DNA of 5,942 nt from an uncultured Collinsella sp. GTDB taxonomy: Bacteria; Actinomycetota; Coriobacteriia; Coriobacteriales; Coriobacteriaceae. This document shows positions 1 to 5,231 of this stretch, one piece after another. The translations under genes and the position numbers were made by a program. The stretch spans positions 1 to 5,942 of the forward strand of contig CAUCKA010000051.1 of assembly GCA_958443265.1 (NCBI GenBank). The letters are read 5' to 3'. Position 1 is the stretch's first letter, and each line of letters begins with the position of its first letter. A model generated the notes under the pieces. It was not told the origin of the DNA and did not search any database. It saw only the letters and a program-made list of their open reading frames with translations.

Positions 1-1
1 A

Positions 2-58
2 CCTTCTGGTCATGCCGCCGAAGTTGAAAGGCAGATTGCCGCCCTGGCGGGCTTGTAG
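2..58 (+). CDS. Possible C-terminal end of a convergent plus-strand gene (partial)
   Basis: One plus-strand frame is open from the left edge and ends at a TAG at 56-58. It encodes about 18 residues ending in EVERQIAALAGL, which looks like an amphipathic helical tail with good coding composition. It would converge on livF, with a strong hairpin lying between the two stop codons, a layout expected for a gene end. The family cannot be identified from so few residues. Another plus-strand frame is open slightly further, to a stop at 66-68, so the frame choice is an inference. Confidence 0.4.
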   Translation, partial: PSGHAAEVERQIAALAGL

Positions 59-65
59 CGTCAAG

Positions 66-97
66 TAGTTACGGCGTTTGGTAAAACGCCGTAACTA
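66..97 (-). terminator. Hairpin terminator at the end of the liv operon, possibly bidirectional
   Basis: Arms 66-79 and 84-97 pair perfectly over 14 bp around a 4-nt loop (GGTA). The arm core is ACGGCG/CGCCGT. The hairpin begins one base after the livF stop codon, and eight bases after the likely stop of the converging plus-strand gene, so it may serve both. Neither strand has a clear run of T after the stem; the minus strand continues CTTGACGC. It is therefore either a non-canonical intrinsic terminator or an mRNA 3'-end stabiliser. The stem is clear and the function is inferred. Confidence 0.7.
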
Positions 98-98
98 T

Positions 99-812
99 CT
101 AACCACCAAGATATGCTTTGCGAACGTTATCGTCGTGCAGGAGCTCTTGGCCGGTGCCGGTCATGGTGATCTTGCCGGTCTCGAGCACGTAGCCGCGCGT
201 GGCGATCGAGAGCGCCATCTGCGCGTTCTGCTCGACCAGAAGCACCGTGGTGCCGGCCTTGTGCAGGTCCTCGACAATCTGGAAGATCTGCTCAATCAGA
301 ATCGGCGCCAGACCCATGGAAGGCTCATCGAGCATGAGCAGCTTGGGGTTACTCATAAGGGCACGGCCCATAACGAGCATCTGCTGCTCGCCGCCCGAAA
401 GGGTGCCGGCGACCTGGCGACGGCGCTCCTTCAGGCGCGGGAACTGCTCGTAGACGCGCTCAAGGCCCGGAGCAACCGTGGACTTGGGCTGCGTGTAGGC
501 GCCCATCTCCAGGTTCTCCTCGACCGTCATCTGCAAAAAGGCGCGACGGCCCTCGGGGACCTGAGCCAGGCCCTTGCCCACCAGCTTGTCGGCAGGCGTA
601 TGGGTAATGTCCTCGCCCATAAACTTGATGGAGCCGGTCTTGGAGCGCAGCAGGCCCGAGACGGTCTTAAGCGTCGTGGACTTGCCGGCGCCGTTAGCGC
701 CAATCAGGGCCACGATCTCGCCCTCGTTAACGTTAAAGGAGATGTCCTTGATGGCGTGGATGGCGCCGTACCAGACGTTGATGTTGTAGACGGAAAGCAT
801 CGGCTCTGCCAT
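99..812 (-). CDS. livF: Branched-chain amino acid ABC transporter ATP-binding protein LivF
   Basis: This is the second ATPase of the liv importer, which hydrolyses ATP on the cytoplasmic face of the LivHM permease. The 237 residues match the length I know for E. coli LivF. Visible motifs are Walker A GANGAGKST (38-46), the Q-loop Q84 in QVPEGRR, signature LSGGEQQ (138-144), Walker B LLMLDEP (158-164) and D-loop SMGLAP. After the last strand the sequence is LLVEQN, with Gln where most ABC ATPases have the switch His; this is usual in LivF. The protein ends AYLGG, as E. coli LivF does. The ATG directly abuts the livG stop (TAAATG), with Shine-Dalgarno AGGGAG six bases upstream inside livG, so translation is probably coupled. 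It is the last gene of the operon. Confidence 0.97.
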   Translation of the reverse strand: MAEPMLSVYNINVWYGAIHAIKDISFNVNEGEIVALIGANGAGKSTTLKTVSGLLRSKTGSIKFMGEDITHTPADKLVGKGLAQVPEGRRAFLQMTVEENLEMGAYTQPKSTVAPGLERVYEQFPRLKERRRQVAGTLSGGEQQMLVMGRALMSNPKLLMLDEPSMGLAPILIEQIFQIVEDLHKAGTTVLLVEQNAQMALSIATRGYVLETGKITMTGTGQELLHDDNVRKAYLGG

Positions 813-1673
813 TTAGTTCTCCCTCTTATCCTGCTTGCCCAGATACGCCTCGATAACAGCGTCGTTGTTCTGGATTTCCTCGGCCGTGCCCTTGGCGATG
901 ACCTTACCAAAGTTGAGCACGCAGATGCCCTCGCAAATATTCATGACGAGCGACATGTCGTGCTCGATAAGCATGATGGCGATGCCAAAGGTGTCGCGAA
1001 TCTTAACGATGTTCTCCATGAGCTCCGCGGTCTCGGACGGGTTCATGCCGGCGGCAGGCTCGTCGAGCAGCAGCAGCTTGGGGTTGGTGGCAAGCGCGCG
1101 GACGATCTCCAGGCGGCGCTGGGCGCCATAAGGCAGCGAACCGGCCTGCTCATTTGCCAGATGCTCCATATCAAAGATAGACAGCAGCTCCATGGCGCGC
1201 TCATGGGCGGCCTTCTCGTGCTTCCAATACGTCGGCAGACGCAGCACGCCCTCAAAGCCGGAGTAACGCTCCTGGTTGTGCAGGCCGACCTTAACGTTAT
1301 CCTCCACCGTCATGGTGTTGAACAGGCGAATGTTCTGGAAGGTACGGGCAATACCCATGCGGTTGACCTGGTAGACCGACTTGCCCGAGGTGTCCTCACC
1401 GTCGAGCAGGATGGTGCCGTGCGTGGGCTGGTACACCTTGGTGAGCAGGTTGAAGACCGTGGTCTTACCGGCACCGTTGGGGCCAATCAGGCCGGCGATC
1501 TCGGTCTTGCCGATAGTCAGGCTAAAGTCGTCGACTGCCTTAAGGCCACCGAACTCAATGCCCAGGTGGATGCACTCGAGCGCCGGACGCTGGCCCAGGT
1601 CGCGATCGGGAACAATGGCGCCAGAAGGATACGGGACCATCTTGCCCTTGTTGAACTCAAATTTACTGGGCAT
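813..1673 (-). CDS. livG: Branched-chain amino acid ABC transporter ATP-binding protein LivG
   Basis: This is the first ATPase of the liv importer and partner of LivF. From the ATG at 1673 it is 286 residues. Motifs are Walker A GPNGAGKTT (64-72), Q-loop Q113 in RTFQNIRLF, the LivG-type signature LPYGAQRRLEI (180-190) in place of LSGGQ, Walker B LLLLDEP (200-206), D-loop AAGMNP and the switch His H238 in IEHDM. The start is fixed by an AAGGAGG at 1683-1689, nine bases upstream; the frame also allows a TTG at 1700, which has no advantage. The gene overlaps the end of livM by 11 bases, and its Shine-Dalgarno lies inside livM. About 30 residues precede the ABC fold, which begins near ALECIHLGIEF. 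This makes the protein longer than E. coli LivG (about 255 residues), and no later start would remove the extension except an internal Met12. Confidence 0.96.
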   Translation of the reverse strand: MPSKFEFNKGKMVPYPSGAIVPDRDLGQRPALECIHLGIEFGGLKAVDDFSLTIGKTEIAGLIGPNGAGKTTVFNLLTKVYQPTHGTILLDGEDTSGKSVYQVNRMGIARTFQNIRLFNTMTVEDNVKVGLHNQERYSGFEGVLRLPTYWKHEKAAHERAMELLSIFDMEHLANEQAGSLPYGAQRRLEIVRALATNPKLLLLDEPAAGMNPSETAELMENIVKIRDTFGIAIMLIEHDMSLVMNICEGICVLNFGKVIAKGTAEEIQNNDAVIEAYLGKQDKREN

Positions 1674-2742
1674 CGGCTGCCACCTCCTTCTTGGAAGCAA
1701 AACGGTCCTTGACGCGACCGAAGAACGCCTTGAGCTGCGGGTTGTTGGTAAAGATCATGACCAGGATCAGCACGATGGCGTAGATGAGCATGCGGTAGTC
1801 CGAGAACTGACGGAGTAGCTCAGGAAGCACCGTGAGCAACGCCGCCGCGATGACGGAGCCGCGCATATTGCCCAGACCACCCAGGACCACGAACACCAGG
1901 ATGAGGATGGACGTGTTGAAGTCGAACTTGGTAGCGGAGAGCTGCGAGAAGTTACCGCCGAAGAGAGCTCCGGCAGCACCGGCGAGGGCAGCGGAAACCA
2001 CGAAGGCGATCATGCGGTACTCGGTGACGGAGATGCCTACGGACTCGGCTGCAATCTTGTTATCGCGCACGGCCATGATGGCACGGCCGGTACGGCTGCG
2101 AACCAGGTTGAGCACAATCACGAGTGCGACCATGACCAGGATGGCACCGGCGAGGAAGGTCGAGTACGTCGACACGCCCGAGGCGCCCTGGGCGCCCTTG
2201 ATGATGGCGGTACCGTCCTCGAGCAGGTGCAGATCGTCGATCGTGGAGTTACCCGTGATGTTAAAGATCACATGCAAGCCGCGAGAATCGACGCCCACGA
2301 TAAGGCACGTGACAATCTCTTTGATGATCTCGCCAAAGGCCAAGGTCACGATGGCCAGGTAGTCACCGCTCAGGCGAAGGACCGGGATACCGATCAAAAA
2401 GCCCAGAATGGCAGCGGCGATAGCGCCGACCACAATGCTGACGACAAGACGTATTGGATCGGAGGGGACGGCGCTCTCGAGGGCAACCGCGGTAACGATG
2501 CCCGTATAGGCGCCGACGCTCATAAAGCCCGCGTGGCCCAGCGACAAGTCGCCCGCGATGCCGACGACGAGGTTAAGGGAGATGGCCATGACGATGTAGG
2601 CCGTAATAGGAACCAGCTGACCGGCGATCATGCGCGGGATCATATGGTTAGACTGCATAAAGAACACGATGGCAAATGCCACGATGCACATGGCATACGT
2701 AACAAAGTCGTGACGCGTCTGCTTGTCTTTAAGAAACTTCAT
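1663..2742 (-). CDS. livM: Branched-chain amino acid ABC transporter permease LivM
   Basis: This is one of the two integral membrane subunits that form the channel with LivH. From the ATG at 2742 it is 359 residues. It has many hydrophobic segments, starting with residues 13-29 (VTYAMCIVAFAIVFF region) and 41-62. The LivM hallmark LSLGHAGFMSVGAYTG lies at 66-81. The cytoplasmic EAA-type loop that docks the ATPases is around 219-240 (GRAIMAVRDNKIAAESVG). A conserved FVVLGGLGNMRGS is at 285-296. The C-terminus is a charged cytoplasmic tail. The start has two options: ATG at 2742, with AGGTGA five bases upstream, or GTG at 2751, with AGAAGG five bases upstream, which would add three residues. 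I prefer the ATG. The gap to the livH stop is 9 bases, and the 3' end overlaps livG by 11 bases. Confidence 0.95.
   Translation of the reverse strand: MKFLKDKQTRHDFVTYAMCIVAFAIVFFMQSNHMIPRMIAGQLVPITAYIVMAISLNLVVGIAGDLSLGHAGFMSVGAYTGIVTAVALESAVPSDPIRLVVSIVVGAIAAAILGFLIGIPVLRLSGDYLAIVTLAFGEIIKEIVTCLIVGVDSRGLHVIFNITGNSTIDDLHLLEDGTAIIKGAQGASGVSTYSTFLAGAILVMVALVIVLNLVRSRTGRAIMAVRDNKIAAESVGISVTEYRMIAFVVSAALAGAAGALFGGNFSQLSATKFDFNTSILILVFVVLGGLGNMRGSVIAAALLTVLPELLRQFSDYRMLIYAIVLILVMIFTNNPQLKAFFGRVKDRFASKKEVAADAQ
1683..1689 (-). promoter_or_regulatory. Ribosome binding site that fixes the livG start
   Basis: The minus-strand sequence AAGGAGG lies inside the livM coding region, nine bases before the livG ATG at 1673. 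It is the strongest Shine-Dalgarno match in the operon. It rules out the upstream TTG at 1700 as the main start and implies that livG ribosomes load on mRNA still being translated as livM. Confidence 0.8.
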
Positions 2743-2751
2743 AACGCTCAC

Positions 2752-3633
2752 CTACACCTTCTCGGGGACGTACTTGCCCAAGAGGCCGGCAGGCTTGACG
2801 AGCAGGACGATGATCAAAACACCAAAGACGATGGAGTTGGCAAGGCTCGTGGAAATGTATGCCTGCGCCATCGCCTCGATGATGCCGATGAGGATGCCAC
2901 CGACAAAGGCACCGGGGATGGAGCCGATGCCGCCGAAAACGGCAGCGTCGAAGGCCTTGATGCCAGGCATGGCGCCCGTGGTGGGCTGCAGGACCGGCGA
3001 GTAGGAGCACAGGAGCACACCGGCGATGGCGGCAAGGGCGGAGCCGATGGCAAACGTCATCGAAATAGTGCGGTTGACGTTGATGCCCATGAGCTGAGCG
3101 GCGGCCTTGTCCTCGGACACGGCGCGCATGGCTTTGCCCATCTTGGTCTTACCTGTAAAGAACATCAGGCCGGCCATGATAACCAGGCAGGCGACGATGG
3201 TGACGAGCGAGACGGCGCTTACGTTAAACTTGGCCAAGAACTCCGGCACCGGGAAGGTGACGAGCGAAGTGAAGTTCTTGGGCGTGGCGCCCCACAGAAG
3301 CTGTGCGGCGTTCTGCAGGAAGTAAGACACACCGATGGCCGTGATCAGAACGGCCAGCGGGCCTGCTTGGCGCAGCGGCTTATAGGCCAGACCCTCGATG
3401 AGAACACCAAGAACCGTGCAGACCACACAAGAGAGAATTACAGATGCCCAGCCCGGGAGGCCGAGATACGACGTGGCGCAGAACGAGACATAGGCACCGA
3501 CCATGATGACGTCGCCGTGAGCGAAGTTGAGCATCTTGGCGATACCGTAGACCATGGTGTAGCCCAACGCGATGATGGCGTAGACGCTGCCCATGGACAG
3601 GCCGTTGACCAGGTATTGGATAAAGACTGTCAT
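2752..3633 (-). CDS. livH: Branched-chain amino acid ABC transporter permease LivH
   Basis: This is the second membrane subunit of the liv channel. From the ATG at 3633 it is 293 residues, close to the usual length of LivH-type permeases. The N-terminus FIQYLVNGLSMGSVYAIIAL and the following LGYTMVYG are typical of the family. NFAHGDVIMVGAY (36-48) is the conserved block that corresponds to LSLGHAGF in LivM. The EAA-type loop GKAMRAVSEDKAAAQLMG lies at about 166-183. FDAAVFGGIGSIPGA (228-242) is a second conserved block. About eight hydrophobic segments can be seen. The frame stays open upstream to a TTG at 3726, but that region holds two hairpins and encodes no family sequence. The Shine-Dalgarno AAAGGGGG at 3643-3650 is nine bases before the chosen ATG. 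A second ATG at 3642 lies too close to it. Confidence 0.96.
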   Translation of the reverse strand: MTVFIQYLVNGLSMGSVYAIIALGYTMVYGIAKMLNFAHGDVIMVGAYVSFCATSYLGLPGWASVILSCVVCTVLGVLIEGLAYKPLRQAGPLAVLITAIGVSYFLQNAAQLLWGATPKNFTSLVTFPVPEFLAKFNVSAVSLVTIVACLVIMAGLMFFTGKTKMGKAMRAVSEDKAAAQLMGINVNRTISMTFAIGSALAAIAGVLLCSYSPVLQPTTGAMPGIKAFDAAVFGGIGSIPGAFVGGILIGIIEAMAQAYISTSLANSIVFGVLIIVLLVKPAGLLGKYVPEKV

Positions 3634-3642
3634 GTTCCACAT

Positions 3643-3650
3643 CCCCCTTT
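3643..3650 (-). promoter_or_regulatory. Ribosome binding site that fixes the livH start
   Basis: On the minus strand AAAGGGGG is followed by nine bases and the ATG at 3633. The in-frame ATG at 3642-3640 directly touches the G run and so cannot be the normal start. This site sets the LivH N-terminus at the family-typical MTVFIQYLVNG. Confidence 0.75.
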
Positions 3651-3679
3651 CGAATAGGTTTCCAGTTGATGTATGAAAC

Positions 3680-3699
3680 AGGGACGTTACATCGTCCCT
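3680..3699 (-). terminator. Hairpin 2 between livK and livH, terminator or attenuator candidate
   Basis: Arms GGGACG (3681-3686) and CGTCCC (3693-3698) pair around a 6-nt loop, and an A-T pair at 3680/3699 extends the stem to 7 bp. On the transcribed minus strand the stem is followed by GTTTCATAC, a short and interrupted T-rich stretch. It lies 30 bases before the livH Shine-Dalgarno. The pairing is plain; partial termination is inferred from its position after a receptor gene. Confidence 0.5.
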
Positions 3700-3709
3700 A
3701 GATACCAAG

Positions 3710-3741
3710 CAAGCAGGGAAGGCCAAAACCTCCCCTGCTTG
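3710..3741 (-). terminator. Hairpin 1 downstream of livK, terminator or mRNA-stability structure
   Basis: Arms 3710-3722 and 3729-3741 form a 13-bp stem on the minus strand (CAAGCAGGGGAGG with CCTTCCCTGCTTG, including one G-U pair) around the 6-nt loop TTTTGG. It begins 31 bases after the livK stop. No T run follows; the minus strand reads CTTGGTATC. In polycistronic transporter mRNAs, stems after the binding-protein gene commonly protect the upstream message or reduce readthrough. Either role would fit here. Confidence 0.6.
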
Positions 3742-3772
3742 GGATCAAAACCGCTCTATGTAAGGCGGCCTA

Positions 3773-4960
3773 TTAGGCCTGTACGTACTTGCCGTCGGTA
3801 ATGACGTACGCCGTCGGGTCCTTCTGGACCTGGCCCTTGTCGTTCCAGGAGAGCTTGCCAGTCAGACCGTCAACAGTAATGTTGCGCATAGCCTCGGGAA
3901 GCTTCTCGGCAACCTCGGTGGGGTCGGCGTCGACACCCAGGCCGGCCTCCTTGAGAGCCTCGACCACCGCATGCACGCCGTCGTAGGCGTCGGCGGCAAA
4001 CTGGTCGGGGGTATCGCCGTACTTATCTTTGTAAGCGTTGACGAAGTCGGCGTTCTTCTCGTCGTCGGCGGAGAACGGGGTCATGAGCAGCAGACCCTCG
4101 GCAAGAGAGGTGTCGAAGCCCTCAACGCCCAGGATGCCGTCCATGCCGTCGCAGCCCATCATCTTGACGTCGTAGCCCATGTCCTTGGCGTTCTTGAGCA
4201 GGACGGACGCCGGCGTGTAGTAGATCGGCGCAAAGATCATGGTGGCGCCGGCCTGCTTGGCCTTGGTCAGCTGGTTTGTAAAGCTCGTGGCGGAGTCGTC
4301 CTTAAAGGTCTCCTCGTCGACAACCTCGAGCTTGGACTCAGCGGCCTGGGCCTTAAAGGAATCTGCGATGCCCGAAGAATAGGCGTCGCCGGAGTTATAG
4401 AACAGCACGAACTTCTCGTCCGCATACTTCTGCGCCAGGAACTTGGCAGCGTTGACACCCTGGTTGGGGTCGGTAAAGCAAACCTGGAAGACGCAATCCT
4501 TGCCCTTGGTAACGTCCTCGGAAGACGCGGACGGGGTGATCATGAACGTCTCGGGGTCGTTACCGCACTCTGCGGCAACGGCGACCGACGCACCCGTGGT
4601 GGTCGGACCGACGAGGGCCTGCATGCCCCAGTCGAGCAGGGTGTTGAAGGCGTTGACGGCCTTCTCGCCGTCAGCCTGGTCGTCCTCGGCCTTGCTGACA
4701 AGCGGCAGCTCCTTAGTCGAGAAATCCTTGCAGCCAAGCTCGACAGCCTGTGTAACGGACTTGCCGTAGGACGCGTTGGCGCCGGTCAGCGGGCCGATGG
4801 TGCCGATCTTAAACGAAGCGTCGCCCGACGCGGAACCGCTGTCGCCGCCGTTGGAGGAGCAGCCAGCTAGAATGGACATCGCCCCCAGACCTGCTGCGCT
4901 CGCGATAACGCTCCTGCGATTCATAACAGGGTTCAATGACTTACCGGTGAGGCTCGACAT
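3773..4960 (-). CDS. livK: Branched-chain amino acid ABC transporter substrate-binding lipoprotein (LivJ/LivK type)
   Basis: This is the extracytoplasmic receptor that captures the substrate and delivers it to LivHM. The 395 residues start with a lipoprotein signal: NRRSV at 14-18, a hydrophobic stretch to about residue 31, and lipobox LAGC with Cys34 as the lipidated residue. A Ser/Gly-rich linker (35-48) follows. The type I periplasmic binding fold starts at FKIGTIGPLTG (50-60). Ligand-loop candidates are GPTTTGAS (118-125), TPSAS (143-147 region, like TPAAT in E. coli LivJ), YYTPASVLL (247-255) and GCDGMDG (269-275). The N-terminal RR is Tat-like. The ATG at 4960 has AGGAG six bases upstream; an internal ATG at 4924 lacks a site. 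The gene sits between its own leader and hairpins that separate it from livH. It is about 72% identical by eye to the partial gene at 5232-5942 over the shared part. The exact ligand cannot be read from sequence. Confidence 0.95.
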   Translation of the reverse strand: MSSLTGKSLNPVMNRRSVIASAAGLGAMSILAGCSSNGGDSGSASGDASFKIGTIGPLTGANASYGKSVTQAVELGCKDFSTKELPLVSKAEDDQADGEKAVNAFNTLLDWGMQALVGPTTTGASVAVAAECGNDPETFMITPSASSEDVTKGKDCVFQVCFTDPNQGVNAAKFLAQKYADEKFVLFYNSGDAYSSGIADSFKAQAAESKLEVVDEETFKDDSATSFTNQLTKAKQAGATMIFAPIYYTPASVLLKNAKDMGYDVKMMGCDGMDGILGVEGFDTSLAEGLLLMTPFSADDEKNADFVNAYKDKYGDTPDQFAADAYDGVHAVVEALKEAGLGVDADPTEVAEKLPEAMRNITVDGLTGKLSWNDKGQVQKDPTAYVITDGKYVQA

Positions 4961-4981
4961 GCGGCTCTCCTCTCAAATCTC

Positions 4982-5002
4982 GTCGGGTTTCAGTTACCCG
5001 AC
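4982..5002 (-). promoter_or_regulatory. Leader hairpin just upstream of the livK ribosome binding site
   Basis: Arms GTCGGGT (4982-4988) and ACCCGAC (4996-5002) pair perfectly over 7 bp with a 7-nt loop. On the minus strand the stem ends only 7 bases before the GAGAGGAGAG that carries the livK Shine-Dalgarno. It could control ribosome access, protect the 5' end or be part of a longer leader fold. I saw no T-box or known riboswitch signature. Function is inferred from position only. Confidence 0.45.
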
Positions 5003-5013
5003 AGGCCATCCTT

Positions 5014-5027
5014 CGCCGTGTTCGGCG
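5014..5027 (-). promoter_or_regulatory. Second small leader hairpin upstream of livK
   Basis: CGCCG (5014-5018) and CGGCG (5023-5027) pair over 5 GC pairs with a 4-nt loop (minus strand AACA). It lies 11 bases upstream of the larger leader hairpin in the transcript. Such short GC stems can arise by chance in GC-rich DNA, but this one lies directly beside an AT-rich promoter region, and the two stems could form a structured 5' leader of about 100 bases. Confidence 0.3.
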
Positions 5028-5054
5028 TTCGCAAAATAGTAGACGCTTTAGTTG

Positions 5055-5083
5055 AGAAAAGTGGCGATTATTTCGACTTTTCT
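5055..5083. promoter_or_regulatory. Dyad symmetry overlapping the predicted -10 box (operator candidate)
   Basis: AGAAAAGT (5055-5062) and ACTTTTCT (5076-5083) are perfect 8-bp inverted arms around 13 bases. The predicted -10 hexamer at 5067-5072 lies between the arms. A protein dimer bound here would block transcription of livK. The regulator is not in the window, and I cannot name it. Confidence 0.35.
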
Positions 5084-5096
5084 TTGGATTTGTTCA
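5067..5096 (-). promoter_or_regulatory. Candidate promoter of livK-livHMGF
   Basis: On the minus strand TGAACA (5096-5091, 4 of 6 matches to TTGACA) is separated by 18 bases from AATAAT (5072-5067, 5 of 6 matches to TATAAT). Transcription would start near 5060, giving a leader of about 100 bases that holds both leader hairpins. The AT-rich setting, unlike the GC-rich genes, supports a promoter here. An alternative pair is TTCACA (5157-5152) with CATAAA (5132-5127) at a less favourable 19-base spacing. Confidence 0.35.
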
Positions 5097-5119
5097 TTTA
5101 TCCATAAATATGCGTATTT
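5096..5119. promoter_or_regulatory. Two overlapping AT-rich palindromes next to the -35 box
   Basis: ATTTATCCATAAAT (5096-5109) has perfect 6-bp arms around CC. AAATATGCGTATTT (5106-5119) has 5-bp arms and is symmetric at 12 of 14 positions. They share four bases and adjoin the predicted -35 hexamer. Together they look like paired regulator sites, though AT-rich DNA makes short dyads more likely by chance. Confidence 0.3.
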
Positions 5120-5231
5120 CTATTGGTTTATGCAGTTTAGCCACTTTATTGTGTGAAAGTAATGTTTCCGTTCTGTTACAGGCGTCCCTGCTCTGAATAA
5201 AACAGCCTCACCGGTCGCGCTTTATGCGCAC

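Noticed and set aside
1674..1700. Upstream TTG start for LivG
   Set aside because: The AAGGAGG site lies between that codon and the ATG at 1673, at ideal spacing for the latter.
78..1712. A 544-codon open frame on the plus strand, antisense to livF and livG
   Set aside because: It is the mirror of two clear ATPase genes with high GC third positions. Its composition (His, Asp, Arg and Leu-rich without any fold) and its start inside the terminator hairpin mark it as a shadow.
2227..3657. A 476-codon open frame on the plus strand, antisense to livM and livH
   Set aside because: The translation is dominated by Asp, Gly, His, Arg and Lys, as expected from the reverse of membrane-protein codons. 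It has no recognisable family and no ribosome site.
3634..3726. Upstream extension of LivH to a TTG at 3726
   Set aside because: The added residues would cross two hairpins, do not resemble the family and use a poor start, while a good Shine-Dalgarno serves the ATG at 3633.
3971..4870. A 299-codon open frame on the plus strand, antisense to livK
   Set aside because: The opposite strand carries a complete receptor with signal peptide and family motifs. This frame shows only a low-complexity Val/Gly/Leu pattern.
5217..5229. Terminator directly after the second receptor gene (GCGC/GCGC hairpin, T-rich stretch further on)
   Set aside because: The stem is only 4 bp, and the T-rich TGTTTTATT lies too far downstream of it to form a convincing intrinsic terminator.
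4961..5231. T-box, amino acid riboswitch or small gene in the gap between the receptors
   Set aside because: I found no T-box core sequence, no recognisable riboswitch motif and no short open frame with a ribosome site. Only hairpins and dyads are supportable.
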